Shown here: piece by piece, positions 22,237 through 35,200 of the stretch | Layout: each line of letters starts with the position of its first letter | Position numbering within the stretch: position 1 is the first letter of the stretch | Assembly: GCA_944989445.1 (NCBI GenBank) | Contig: CALYLW010000329.1 | Coordinates: 276,510-340,509, forward strand | Source: Ampullaceana balthica | Taxonomy: Eukaryota; Mollusca; Gastropoda; Lymnaeidae | Length of the DNA stretch: 64,000 nt | Direction of reading: 5' to 3' | Notes under the pieces: model-generated | Databases searched by the model: none | Told to the model about the DNA's origin: nothing | Seen by the model: the letters and a program-made list of their open reading frames with translations, nothing else | Program-made: the position numbers and the translations under genes

Positions 22237-23780
22237 CTCAACTTTGTTATACAGTTGCGGTACTTTGATGTTTCATGACCCTTTGATGCGACCCACGCCT
22301 TATGGCAATCTTCAACTCCTACTTTAACCCGGTAAGACCGAATCATTTTATTACGCCAATCTCGCCGGCCCGCCCCTCCCCCCCACCCCCCACCCCCCAC
22401 ACACACTCACACACCAGACACGTTAAACCCAAATCTTTTCGGCACAATATGAGACCAGTTGGTTTATTATCCTTGTTAATTTTATTTTAGTTTTAACGTC
22501 AGAGTTAACTAAGCAGTTAGATTGTGGTCATTCCTGGCTGTCAGTTTGTTAAAAAAAAATCTCTGGTTGCCATGGATTTTAATTATATAATCCGTCCGCA
22601 AAAGGGCTCTCAAATCTGCTTTGTTATAAAATCGCTGCCCCGCTTACCTCCATCGACGCGACGCGGCGATCGCCGTGTGAGAACCACTTGTTTCCACGCT
22701 AATTGGCAGTGAATGACAGCCATCACCCTTGTGTCTGGTACAGATTCGCCCACCGATGGAATAACAAGAAATGGCCAAAGCATTATTTACGCTCTGTGTG
22801 TGGCGATGCAATACAGAGCACGGACCCCCCGCAAGACCCCCGCATATCAATTTCCATCATTGCCCGTCAGCCATTGGTTATGAAGACGGAGAAAATATTG
22901 TTCTATTCAAATAACAAGGCTCGTTAAGAGGGTTGAAAAAAGAAAGAAAACAAAAAAACTCGGTAAAGATGAACTTTTAATTAAATAAACATATAACTAT
23001 TGGTGAAACTCAATGACAAGTAAGGTTCGTGGATGACGCTCATTGATTAGGATTAAGGGTGGGTTTAGCCAAGAGGATACTACTGTAAATGTGACTCATT
23101 GCCCGTGTAGTAAACCCGAAATGCAAACCATGACGTCATGTTCGAGGTTTCCGTGCAGTCGATGTGGTAAAAACAGAGTCAGGTATTTCAGGTAGCAGTG
23201 AAGTATTTCCTTCCTCAAATTACCTTTTAATCTATGTACATAGAGTTTCCATTTATTTATCTTTTTTTTTAAAAAATCATGTGATTTATTTTTAAATACC
23301 ATAATGGTTATTTCAGGAAGTACTTTGTTTTCACCCCTCGCTTACCAGCTCGAGCGTTGGGAAAAGAACGCACGAGTAGTTGATGACTACTTCAAACGTT
23401 GCTGTTAAAAAGTAGGCAAAAGAATCCCAGAATTACTCCTCACTCCCCCCCCCTTTTTTTTTACCCTACTTTACTAAAAAAGTGCATAGTGAAGCATCCA
23501 CTTATTATTTACAGAAAGTTATCACAAACAACAGACAGCTAGCGTTGCTCCCACTAAAAATAAAACCAAGTGTGTAGAGGCGTAGGAACTAGGAACATGT
23601 CGGTACATTTATCTCCCGGTAGACTGTACATAAGAAAAGTTTGTTTTTTTCCTAAAACATGACGTAATGTTCACATATTAATACAACACATTTTTTTTTA
23701 AATCACAAGTTCTCTTAAACAATCTTTCTGCCCCCCCCCCTTTTTTTCCTACCTTAAAAACACTGGTTACGCCTCTGCAA
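22237..23780. other. Intronic spacer; 22560-22900 looks single-copy and less AT-rich
   Basis: The interval 22560-22900 stands out from its surroundings by balanced composition and lack of repeats, and contains homeodomain-like TAATTGG, TGACAG and CCATTGG motifs. It could be a regulatory element, but nothing here proves it. The rest is AT-rich with C runs near 23445. Confidence 0.3.
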
Positions 23781-23828
23781 GTGTGTGTGTGTGTGTGTGT
23801 ATGTGTGTGTTTGTGTGTGTGTGTGTGC
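23781..23828. repeat. (GT)n microsatellite
   Basis: Interrupted GT dinucleotide run of about 48 bp. Confidence 0.95.
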
Positions 23829-24269
23829 GTTAGACCTAAAAATTAGAATGTCGGAAATGGCGACGCATTCAGCAGCTATCTTATGGGACAAACAGACTTA
23901 ATAGCCTATTTTTAGCATCTCTTCCGCAGCTCTTGAATGACAATCGCTGCATACGTCTCTCTAGCTGAAATTAATAGAATGTCAGACTTGATGTAAATGT
24001 ATAAATGTGCATCTCTTCCCAGACATGCACCTTCATTCCTCAGCTCTTCCCCCCCCTTCAACCCCATCTCCTCCTCCGAACAGATTTCATGTACACACCT
24101 AAGGGAGCATAGTGCCAATACCTGCACATGCATGAACCCTGGTTATCGTTCTTGTCTCGTCTGGCGGGATTTTTTTTTATAATGTTATCGGGGTTGGGGG
24201 GGGGAATTCGCCCGACGTGTTACGTGTGATTACAGCGCTGCCTCACCTTTACAACATACCACTAGAGGC
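23829..24269. other. Intronic spacer
   Basis: No gene or named element recognised. A G run lies near 24195. Confidence 0.4.
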
Positions 24270-24465
24270 AGTCTCTTTACCGCATTACCTTTATAAGCTT
24301 CATTAAACATTCCCTTTACATAACCACATTATATTTATAAGCCGTCGTATCAGTCCCTTTACACGGCCCACATTATATCCATAAGCCGTTATATTAGTCC
24401 ATTTACACACTAAATTATCTTTATAAGCCTTAAAGCAGGCCATTTACATAGTAACATTATTTTAT
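24270..24465. repeat. Degenerate ~44-bp tandem array
   Basis: About four units each containing CCTTTACA or CATTTACA, then ACATTAT, then TTATAAGCC. The array is interrupted on the right by the R1 copy at 24466 and seems to resume briefly after it with CAGTCCCGTTATATTATA. Confidence 0.65.
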
Positions 24466-24801
24466 ACGAGCAACCGAGCCCGTCCAAGGACGTTCCGCCA
24501 CTGTTCAGTGGCATGTTGTAACTCCCCTTCAACAGCCGTCTCGACCGGCATACATGTGCATCATGTCAAAAATAATATTCATTATAGTTAAAATAAATAA
24601 CTCGTAAAAACAGAGCTTTTGACTATAAATCCCAACGCGCATAACTCAAAATAAAGTCTTGGAAGAAATACTGCACCAAAAATAACTCGTTTTGAACGTC
24701 CGCGTAAACTTGATATGATTGTCTGTAGGAGTCATATGTGTTTGAGAGACCAATTCGCTATAGATGACGGGAAAGAACTTTGCCTTTTATTATATAAGGA
24801 T
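24466..24801 (+). repeat. Dispersed repeat R1-like, copy d
   Basis: Aligns with 3600-3948 from ACGAGCAACCGAGCCCGTCC to CCTTTTATTATATAAGGA. It lies inside the 44-bp tandem array, so the array gives the pre-insertion context and shows this is a discrete mobile unit. Class not determined. Confidence 0.75.
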
Positions 24802-24922
24802 GGTTTACAGCAGTCCCGTTATATTATATAACTAATTACCATTTTAAACTTTATATCAACCCAATCACACAAGACAGTGCCATCTTAGCTTTCACCTTTA
24901 CAGAAATGCATTACAATAGCAG

Positions 24923-24924
<2 letters not shown>

Positions 24925-24975
<51 letters not shown>
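24925..24975. repeat. (CA)n microsatellite
   Basis: Uninterrupted CA repeat of about 25 units. Confidence 0.97.
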
Positions 24976-24977
<2 letters not shown>

Positions 24978-25441
24978 CATTCACACTTCACAAACAAGGA
25001 CACCAATACCTAGGGGCGTATTGCAAGGGGGCGGCGTACGAATACCCGTGGCGCCGAGGTACAGATGCGCAAAAATTAATCTTATGATATAACATCATAA
25101 TAAGTGGGTGAGGTTAATAAACGTGGTGGGGGGGGGGCACCACCACTTATATATAGTTATTCCGCGAGCGCAAAAGTTCCCAGCCACGCCGCTGCCAGTA
25201 CCTATCTTAGCAGCACATTCCGCTGCACTCTTCAAATAACGCTAACCCCTTCCTCCCGCCCCCTCCCTCCCTCCATCCCACCTACGACACACAAACTTGA
25301 CTCTGCCATTAAAACTTTCTATTATAATATACGGTTGATTAGAATTCCTAATGCATAACTCGTTGCACGCCTTGCCATTACCAGATAGCCACATTACAGT
25401 TATCAGTTGGGGGATTTCACACAGCTGTTGCCTGTTTAGGT

Positions 25442-25652
25442 CAGTGGATCTCAAACACTCGAACCGAGCAATGCAGCTGAATAAATCTCAATCCAGAATA
25501 ACACGTGACCTAAAAGAAAAAAATATTATTTGTCCTGAACAATAAATAAATGAAAACATCTTGTAATCCTAATTCTAACGGTTTTTTTTAAAATCCAGTG
25601 TTAAGTCTGGTATGAAGTTTGGGGAGGTCCCATCACAGATTTTGAACCGCTG
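25442..25652. mobile_element. hAT-like miniature element
   Basis: The left end CAGTGGATCTCAAACACTCG and the inward-read right end CAGCGGTTCAAAATCTG are imperfect inverted repeats of the Charlie-like type. It is 211 bp and non-coding. The flanking octamers do not match well, so it is an old copy or the ends are approximate. Confidence 0.5.
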
Positions 25653-26059
25653 ATCCTGGTACTCTTCATTTTCATATTATTTCAGTCTTGTGCCATGTGT
25701 GCCACCAGTTCAAAGTCTCTACAAAAAATTAAAGTCACAAAGAAACTCTATTTTTATGTTTAGTTTAATATTAAAAAAGTGATAACAAAAAATAAAATAA
25801 TAAAAACTAGATTTCTATTTTTAAAAAATAATTTTAAAAAAACAAAAAAATAAAAAAAAGATTGCTTTAAAATTAGAAATGATTGAAAGGTACGTGGGGA
25901 AATAAGATCAACGAAAATGTAGCTTGTAAACAAAAAAAGGGATGAGGTTTTAAACACTGGTTATAAGGGCCATGTCATTAAAGCGAATTATTTAAATCCT
26001 TTGCATATTAATTCGTGGCGTCTGCTTGCCTTCCTTGCTTGATTGTTTGCCAAAATATC

Positions 26060-26640
26060 TTTGGATCTCTTTTAACCTACTTCCCCGTATGCTAGCGAGC
26101 TGAAATTTTGCAGGCAGACTCGTGCCGATGACAAAAATGATCTGTCAAAATTTCAGATCGATCGAATGTACTGTAATTATATTAATGAATTTTTAGATTA
26201 TCTCTGTTTACCTCTATGTAGCATGTTAATCTGTGTGCTTGAGTGTCGCGGTGCGTATTAAATCGAACAACCTTTTTAGTACATTCCTGTCGCGCGGTGC
26301 GGTGCGTATTATATTGACGATAATTTTTTAAAATATATTCCCTATCTGTAAATGTAAATGCAAGTAATTGCTAGTCTGTCTCGCGATGCACACTACATTA
26401 AACATGTTTTTATAACCCTTTCCGCGATCAAATCGAGCTGAAATTTAGCAGGCAGACTGTAGTAGTTTGTTTTTTTTACTATAAATCCTTTATATATTTG
26501 AGACATAACTAAAAAAATTGTAGTTTTTTTTTGATTGTCGTGCGATGCGTATTATAATGATAATTCTTTTAGTTATGTGTCGCATATAAAGGATTTATAG
26601 TCAAAAACTTTGTTTTTTTACGTTTTTTAAATAATTTTTA
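26060..26640 (-). repeat. Dispersed repeat R1, inverted and rearranged copies
   Basis: The minus strand of 26060-26245 carries CATAGAGGTAAACAGAG, CGATCGATCTGAAATTTTGA and AAAATTTCAGCTCGCTAGC in the order of copy b. At 26465-26520 the TAAATCCTTTATATATTTGA block is on the plus strand, and at 26560-26615 the same block is on the minus strand, giving a short inverted pair. This is a decayed cluster of several R1 pieces. Confidence 0.65.
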
Positions 26641-26739
26641 CCATACCGTAATGTTCTCGCCAGATTCTCAACAGTGTAGACTCTAGTGTTTGTCTAAATA
26701 TACGTCCTTGACATGAGATTCTTGCGTGACTAACGCCCC

Positions 26740-27070
26740 GGGGGCATACATACTGTAGTGACTGTGTGAGTGGTCGGTTCCAGGTCAGCTGTCATCTCGT
26801 GACGTCATGCACGTTCCAAGCTCGCGCGCCTCTGCAAGGGGAGGATCACTCTCGGATTACTTAATGCAAATGGTCCGATTCGCCTCCCCGGGGACTGTGC
26901 AGGTGCCGCTAATTAACGAACTTTAGTATTAACACTTAATACTCCCCTCCCGACACGTCACGGGCACGGGATTACAGTGCCGCTGTCGCCCAGGTAGGGT
27001 GTCGTCACTGGTGTGAGGTCATGGATTAATGCACGGCGGTTTGTTCTGAACTCACATTTCGTCAACCTGC
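26740..27070. promoter_or_regulatory. Candidate cis-regulatory element (weak)
   Basis: A compact GC-balanced island in AT-rich intron. It contains TGACGTCA (26800-26807), a POU octamer ATGCAAAT (26864-26871), CTAATTAACG (26909-26918) and three GGATTA sites, one as GGATTAAT (27023-27030). No repeat was recognised in it. An 8-mer is expected about twice per 64 kb on both strands, so only the clustering is notable. Confidence 0.3.
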
Positions 27071-28704
27071 TTGACGGATGTCCTTGTGGTCTCTGGGCTC
27101 CGACATCTCGTGGCAAGATTACCACTTGACATCGCTACTCTTAAATGTACGGCGCCGACCTTTTTCAAAACCCCAACTAACTTGTCCTTGTTTGATAAAT
27201 AGAAATATTAAACTTTCTGAAATGTACACAAAGTATTTTATAATAGGTGTTGCAGGGCGCCAACGGCGCCCCCTTTGTTTTTTTATTTTATAATTAACCA
27301 TCACCAAATCCTCTTTTTACATTGATCCCTTTTCCAAAATTAAAATATGAGCGAAAACAATAACGTCATATAATATTTTTTTACAGCGCATCTTTAATTT
27401 GCACACCTTTTGATGCTTTGGTGCAGTAATTTGGTTTTCCCTGCTTTCTAAAATTAGTAGCGTCAGGACTGACCGACACTACTTGCGTGGGAATTGCAAA
27501 TTATATTGTTTAATATTTTTAAATTAATAAAAACAAATAACTTCTTCCTGGATATCGAACCAGCCTGCATCAGGTCAATATCCCCACATCTTACCGAGGG
27601 AGCCTCTGCTCTTACTGTTTATTCTAGTTATGCCCACTGCTTTTTTTTACGGGGTTCAATTTACAGCAAGTTTTAACCTATGAAATAAGCTTTTCCGTGC
27701 TGTCTGGGCCATGTGTCTGTAATACTAAAACTATATTATAGCTCAGCGGTGGGCAAGAGCATTTCAATTTTACCTGTATATATGGCCATGGAGCCGCTGA
27801 GCTGGCCACATTTTATAGAATAATTCCAGATTTCAATAATTCTTCGGGGTGTGTATGTTGATTGTTGTATGTTGTATGTTGATTGTTTTTGGACTTCAAT
27901 TATAACCAACCACCCCCACCCCCACCACCCCCCCACCCCCACAATTTTTTGTTATTCCCTAAGGCAAAACAAGAACCACAAACACGTTCAGCCAATTGTT
28001 ATTTTGTATGTTAAATCTCGTGGATGAATTCAAAACCCTCAAATGAGTCTCCACTGAGATTCTCTCGGGTCTTAACGGCCATTTCACTCACGCTTCAAGC
28101 CGTAACTAGTTTTTTTGCACTATACCAAATCAACGCAGCGCACCGGCCAGCTGCTGCGTCGCCCTTCTTTGCATATTAACATTTTTTGTGGAAAAACCCC
28201 TCACCTTGATCTATTTATAACAGCCCTACATTCAAACCAGGTTTTGTTTGTTACTACATCTTGTCTGAGTTGATTAAAAATTAATTTATTTTAAAATAGT
28301 CTCTATACCTGAAAACGGGACATCTCATTGTGTAAAGTTTCGATTTTTAGACAAGGTTTTAAAAACAATTTTTTTTTCAGCTTCAGTGTAGAGTGAACAC
28401 CCTTGCAATATTTTCAGTGTAATAGAGTGGTCAACGCGCTTTTGTCTTGGTCAAGCCCACTACAGAAATTAACTTATGGCGACCAATGATCTTTTGATAT
28501 AAGGCCAAACGGAATATCCCGTGAATTAATTCATATTTTCATGAAATCGGCCAAATAAATAATCGGATTTTTTTTTAACTTAGAGATTTCCACAATGAGA
28601 CGACAAAATCTGGTGTAAACCATACGGTTTGGTAGCTATTACATGATGAGTCAACCAATTTTTAAAAAATTGTTATAGAAATCATAGGATGGCGGACAAT
28701 GAAG
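27071..28704. other. Intronic spacer
   Basis: AT-rich. At 27747-27830 the run CAGCGGTGGGCAAGAGC followed by GCTGAGCTGGCCACAT resembles a decayed hAT end but is not convincing. No gene recognised. Confidence 0.35.
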
Positions 28705-29113
28705 TAGGGACGTGACGAAGTTCGAATTCGAATCCGACGACATTCGAACTTCGACGTTTTTGAGCAAATTCGAATCCGTCGGATTTTTAAAAAAAAATTC
28801 CATCGGATTCGAATTTGAAAAATTACCGTTTTCAGATCAAACACGGCCGTAGAAATCGTAACTAAAATTTTAAAAAAACCGTTAACAATGTGGCTACCTG
28901 TGCTTTGTAATAGTTTATGCTGCTGTTCATGCAAAAAGAAATGCTAAAAATCCTCGTTGTTATGGGGGGGGGGCCACGGGACTGACACCTTGGTATACCC
29001 CCTTTTAGCCAAGTGTTGACCTAATCCGCATCCGCATTCGAATCCGACGGATTTATATTTGCCAAATCCGAATCCGAAGGATGCGGATTTTCATCAGCTC
29101 CGTCACATCCCTA
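28705..29113. mobile_element. hAT miniature element with perfect 8-bp target duplication and internal subrepeats
   Basis: The termini TAGGGACGTGACGAAG and, read inward from the right, TAGGGATGTGACGGAG are inverted repeats. CAATGAAG flanks both sides exactly (28697-28704 and 29114-29121). It is 409 bp. The subterminal regions are built from repeats of CGAATCCGACGG-like units in both orientations, which may bind transposase. An 80-codon minus-strand frame inside is not a gene. Confidence 0.95.
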
Positions 29114-29321
29114 CAATGAAGTATCTAGTCCGACTCGTTCAACTGGAAGAGGCTGTTCAGAAAAATGCTACAACCATGGCGATTAACACCTGTTCCCTTC
29201 CTATACCATTGGTCGTCATATCGAAATAGGTGTGTAAAGGACTTTAATAATTTTCTTCTTCGTATTTATCTTGAAGGCCAAAAATCAATGTATTGATTAT
29301 TCTGGGTACTGCGTATTTTAA

Positions 29322-29458
29322 TAGGGCTTACCAGATTAATTTTTTTTAAAATCTGACCGGAGCCGGATTTATGAAGTGAAATCTGGCGGCAGCCGGAGCC
29401 GGATATGCGTAAATTTCCGGATTCCGGATTTGCTGGGGCCGAAATCCGGTACGCCCCT
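29322..29458. mobile_element. hAT-like miniature element, short
   Basis: The left end TAGGGCTTACCAGAT pairs with the right end read inward, AGGGGCGTACCGGAT. Flanking octamers TATTTTAA and CATTTTCA agree at six of eight positions. It is 137 bp and filled with CCGGAGCCGGAT-type subrepeats. The subrepeat architecture parallels the element 200 bp upstream, but the sequence is different. Confidence 0.65.
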
Positions 29459-31591
29459 CATTTTCAAGGGTCACGATGTTGCTTTCAGTGTTGATATTGA
29501 TACTTGACTGGTCGCATGGGCCAGACAACACAGGTTGTTCGGAACTGCGAGTTTGAAGGGAGGAGCCAATATATTCGACTGTCTCGTGGATCCGACGATG
29601 GAAGCTTTTGTTCAAATGATGTCATGATTTGGGGAAATGGCATGGCGGGCAACCTGCTGGAGCTCACTCATCCCCCCTCCCCACCCTCTGCCACACATAG
29701 CTACAGCTGGAGTTGGAGAAACCCCTTAGAAATAAATCATGGCTTCAAGACATCCCTCCCCCCCTTCCCTAAATCGAAACTAGAAAAAGTTAAACCAAAT
29801 AAACATAAAAATATATGTCACAGAGCAACATGAAGAAATAACATTCGACACAGCACATGTCAGAGACAACAAGAATTGCATTGCAGTAACACGGGGCAGC
29901 AACATATCGGCCCGCCCGTACAATATCCTCTAATCACTTCCTTACAACAAGTTCGAACACCTCAAGACAAAGAGCTCTTCATTTCATGTGCAGTGTAACG
30001 TGAGCCCCGTGTTTGTTTTGCTTCGTGTTTTTCTTTCGGTGGAACAAAGGCGGCCATGATTTACTGGCCTGATGTAATCGTGCGATGGGCCCACGGTAGG
30101 CCGGAATTGCAACGCTGAATAAAACAAACAGCAGAAGACAATCATTTCTGACAGAATCGCTTTGGGGGCGTTGCTGGGGTGGGAGAGTGGGTGGGGGTGG
30201 TTGGTCGGAGGGGGTTAGTTCTGGTACGGGGCAAGGAATTAGTATTTAAGTACGACTTATAAAACATATTCAGGTTGTGGATGAGTACGTCTGTGTGTGG
30301 TGAGGCGTGGGGTTTGGGGGGGGAGATGAAGTTTAACATTCACCTAAAGACAATGTCACCAAATGAAGTTGTCCTGTCTTTGGTGTTTTGCAGTCCTTTT
30401 AAATGCACTTACATTCCTTTTCATTTGACAGTGCTGGTGGATGTATCAATTTCGATCTCCTGCCGGACTGTGTCATCATCGCTGTCGAGAAAATGACCAA
30501 CTTGGTTAAGATAAAATTTCATATTTTTCAGTGACGTGGAACACAGAAGTGCGACGCGTCTGCTAGCTCGGAGCCAGACGATATCTTGCCATCATCCATC
30601 AATTCGTAACGGCAACCGTTTGTACCTCTTATGACGCAATCCGGAGACGTGGGAACAAAAAAATCACTAATTGTTTTTCTGGGACGGTTTACGACTCGAC
30701 AAAGAAATGTAATTATCTCGTCACGTGGTCCAGTCATCTATTAACGACATGTTGATTGCAAACTCCGGATTTTTAAAAAAAATGGCGGTTATTCGACTCC
30801 AAGATATAGGCCCACCTCCGACTCCAGCCTTGTGTGTCGCAGAATCCCTGGGGATAAACCTATCGAGGTCCCAATTGGATAAACCCAACCAGGCATGTCG
30901 GCTTAATCCTTTTCAGCTGTCGACATAATCCTCTCGCTCCGACGGGTGGTCGAGGGCCAATATTCAAAGGCGAGATGGGAACTTAACGCGATGAGCTCTC
31001 GTCAATGTTAGTGTTGGCGTAGACACAAGAAACTTTGTGGCGAGCCAATATGATTGGGGCCGTTCGATAAGGGTTAATGCTCTAGGGTTAATGAATTTCT
31101 GTGAAGCTATGAGTCTAAGCATTTATTTAAAATTTAAAGCATAAAAATGAATTAAATAATTTAAACTTACTTTATACTTATTGTTGACAAAAGTAACACT
31201 CTTGGAATAATAGTGATAATGTCACCAGAATAAACTTTCGAATCCCGTGGTTGATGAGTTATCAATGAAATTTGGGAACAATAAATGAAATAGGAAAAAA
31301 GTGGAAATAGAAGTAGTAAAGTAGATCAGATTGCCAACACGAGCAACCCATCAAAATCGCGCACAACAAAAGAGCGCCGACACAAAAGCGCCGTGATAAG
31401 AACGCCGACATATGAGCGCCGACACAGAGCGCAAAGATTGATTGTAGGCGGTTTTCCGCTCTGCGCTATGTGTCATTGATGTTCTGTGGACGTGGTGCCG
31501 CCAAAAAGGGTAATAAGTTATTCCATCTTGTGTATGGAAAGATGCACAATCCCTAGAGAAATACACCACAGTAGAAAAAAATTATAATTTA
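29459..31591. other. Intronic spacer
   Basis: No gene recognised. At 31365-31435 there is a short degenerate repeat of AGCGCCGACA-type units. The 30540-30740 part is less AT-rich and appears single-copy. Confidence 0.35.
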
Positions 31592-31670
31592 ATGTTCCTT
31601 TGCTCACGGACCACCAGGTACATCTCCGCGGACCACTAGTGGTCCGCGGACCCCAGGTTGGGGACCACTG
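31592..31670 (-). mobile_element. hAT-like element, one end
   Basis: Read on the minus strand it begins CAGTGGTCCCCAACCTGGGG followed by GTCCGCGGACCACTAG, which is typical of Charlie-group hAT termini with a palindromic GGTCCGCGGACC. The other end was not found, so it is a fragment. Confidence 0.65.
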
Positions 31671-32195
31671 CTCTAGAGCGTAAACAGCCGATATCCCGGG
31701 AGGTGGTTTAGAACCGAGGTACTTTACTGTCGGTAGAGTTGCAGCAGCCTCTAGAAATCTTCCTACGAATCTTGAAACTTACAAACCATACAATGTACCT
31801 GAGCATGGATTCAGAATGGATTAAACTGGGAAAGAAAAGTTGATTCAAATAGAAATGATTAAAAATACAATTTTATAAGTTTTCATAAATAAAATCATTA
31901 ATGTTTAATGACATTTTTTAACTAGTACCCCCTAAGAATTTGATACGGGAGGTTATTTAATAGGTCAAGGTTAAGTCTAAAAAAATACGAAACAAACATC
32001 GAGCGTATCGGCAAAAAGCCGATGAATCCAATTTTTAAAGACACGCTTATTTTGAGACTCTGAAGAAATGTGTAAATATATATAGTTTAAATTGTGACCA
32101 GTGACAGCAGTAGTCACTATCTGAGATCTCTTAAATCATTTAACACGAATAATAAAAACGTCATCTCCAGGACAATTTTTTTGCTAATATAAATT

Positions 32196-32227
<32 letters not shown>

Positions 32228-35200
32228 TTTGTGTCACAGATAGTGATGCTTGCAATGAGATTTTATTCAACATAATGCAACACTGAATTCAACATCTGGA
32301 GACCGTATAACTAAGTGTTACTCATCGCGGCCACCACTGTAGATTCAGAGATATGACGGCGAGGCGACTTTAACTAGCAACAATGCCCGGTTCCAATCAT
32401 CCTATTTCGTGCATGGGGTGCTGAAACCCCTTTAGGGAGACGGAGGGGGGAGCCTTGCGGGTGAGAAAAAGGTGATGGGGGCGTGCACAAAACCTTGTTT
32501 GAGTGCATCCATTGCTGTTGTCGTGTTATGTAAATTCAATTAATCAATTCTTAAAATGTGTGTCCTCTTGTGGGGGAGGGGGTGGGGGTTGGGGTGCTCC
32601 CCCGTGTATCAGCTGGTTCAAGGGTCAACAGTTGTCATTCTCTCGTCCCCGCCCCACTCTGGTCTAATGGGATTTTGGGGCGCTTGCGGTGGGGGGGGGG
32701 TGCAAATATTGAAGCTTTCCACCCCCCGCGGGGACCACGCTGTCGGTTAATTTATCTTTTTAATCAATGTGCGGAATCGGTGACGTGTAGCAGGAGTCGA
32801 CACCGTTATACGCTCCTGGAGAGCCGACTCCAATTTTGGACTTTTCTTGAAATATTACATTAGAGTGTCATGTAATAAGACCCCAGGCCCACCGCACAAA
32901 ACCAAGAAAATGAGAATTAGTGTCTTTTTGGGTAATCCGACTGAATTTGAAAGCGTACAACAGACGATGAAAGTTGGTTGGACATATGGTGAGATGAGTG
33001 CCAGACGATTAGTTTGTTGATGGTTTATGAAGGGCGGTGGTTGATGGGAGATTGGGGGGAGGGAGGGAGGGACTAGAACTCCTGGGACGGGTCGCTGTTT
33101 CTGTTTTAATTATGCTGAGTGCTCTCCCGTGTCATCTCTTTGTTAGCACGCGAGTTATAATTGGGTGCGGAGAGAAACCAACACCCCTATCAGGGACTGG
33201 ACTCAGACAATGCACTGGACACAGGGGGAGGGTCGGGGGGCATACGTCATTCCATTGAAGTCATGTGATCTCAGTATCATTGAATTATAAAATTATTGTG
33301 CCATTCACACTATGATGTCTCTTCCACCAATTATTTCATGTCTAATTATGGCTCCCTTTGTTTTATTTTTATTTATTTATTTTTTTTAAATTATTTAAAT
33401 CATATTTTCAAATTAGTAAATAATTTTAATTCACATAATCATACCCGTTACTTAATGTCTATTATTGAATATAAAAAAACAACAACTTTATCTTATCAAA
33501 ACCAACAAAAAAATTCACAATAAGTTAACAAACAAGATAATTAAAGATGTATTTGTGAGCGGTAATGAATGTTTATTGTACAGCATAATTATCAATGTAT
33601 CATTACTTAATCTATACATGAACTCATGGCGCGACATGCTACTACGTGCTTTCAAGTGCAGCACATATCGTCACAACAAGCGATGATTCATTCGCGTTGT
33701 ACAAGAAGTTCTCCCGTGTTTCACCGGGACGCTTCATCCCGTGATACCGACCCCATTTATTACTCGTTTCGTTTTCTTTACCCAGATCCGTCAAATGAGT
33801 AAAATCTGGGCACGCGAATTTAATTCCACTCGACAGGTGAATACAACACAACGCAACGCCGTCTACAATAAAGTGCCTCGTCGGGCCCTCGAAAACGTTA
33901 TGCGAAAAACCTGGAGCCACTTACATAAAGAGCGAGGCAGAGGAGAGGGTCTCAAGCAATGTTTTATGGGCAGGGTCTGGGGTGTGTGAGAAGGGGCATA
34001 ACTCACCAGAAACAAACCAGGAACGAATCATAGAAGAACAATGAATTGGTGGATAAATAATGTAAACTATTGACTGTTTGTGTGGAAAATGTCCCTGATT
34101 TAATTGTTAAATAATCCCTGATGGAAGTTATTTGTCGAATTTCTAAAGGGGCAAAAATGTTATTATAATATAAGAGCTGGGCTCACAGTGCTTCACATAA
34201 AAATAGAAAAACACGTAACTATACATTTATTCAATGTAAACCATTCATATCGTAACTATGACGTATAATGACATGGTGGTGCACATAATAGTAAAAATTA
34301 TGATAATTACAGTAATATAGTAAGTAATAAAATCCAAAGCCATGCAAAAACGACATCAAGTGAATGATGTCTTAAATACAGAACTGCTCTCCGGTACTAC
34401 CGCCTTGAAGTATCCAATCGAAGGCAATCTTCATCATATCTTCAAATGTATCGTTAATCATTTACCATGTTAGAATCCTTGATATAGGCATATTCATATA
34501 GGTCACTTGGTCAGTGTAAACAAAGCCCACGTGGTAGCTTCTCACTTCACTTGTTGACATCAAAGACTGCATTTATTTTCACCGGAGATTGGCGGGTAAG
34601 TTTGAGACTCGAATACCTGGTTTTGATGAGACCCACCTGACGGGTGAAATTAGAGTCTCGTGTTTGTGTTGGATACGGCCGCGCAGGTTCTTTTGTGATA
34701 GAGAAAAAGAACCCGTTGAAAGACCAGCTGGACAGCGCTTTGATCGGCCGGCGGGTTACACGGGTGGTCTCCGGTCAACACACTTGATCGGGTTCGACCC
34801 CGGTCCACTGGGGAGGTCAAATGCGGCCGGCGGTTACGGTCGTAGAGAGATTCATCCCACGCTCGTCTGGCTGGGCGACACTCGATGTCGTACGTCTGGA
34901 ATATTAGGGCTTACGACTTAAATGTGGGCAGTGAAGGGTGTGGACTTAGTTACAACTGAAAGTTCCATCCTTGACCGGATATTTTTTATCTTTCTTTCTT
35001 TCTGTGATAAAAAAATATATGAAAAAATCTTTAAGAAAAAAAATAATTATGTTTTGGTAGCGGTAGTCTTCATCTCTTTGTGCACTTGCGAATGTTAGAA
35101 GGTGACACCTGTTGTCAGATTGTGCAACTTGCCGTTAGGTTTTAATTATTTTTTTTAATGAGCCTAAAATAAAAAAAAATTTATATACAAAAATATCAAC

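Noticed and set aside
34589..34921. 110-codon frame in a GC-rich patch, with a tRNA-like GGTTCGACCCC
   Set aside because: No domain seen. The T-arm-like motif does not form a proper five-base stem and no acceptor or anticodon arm could be built around it.
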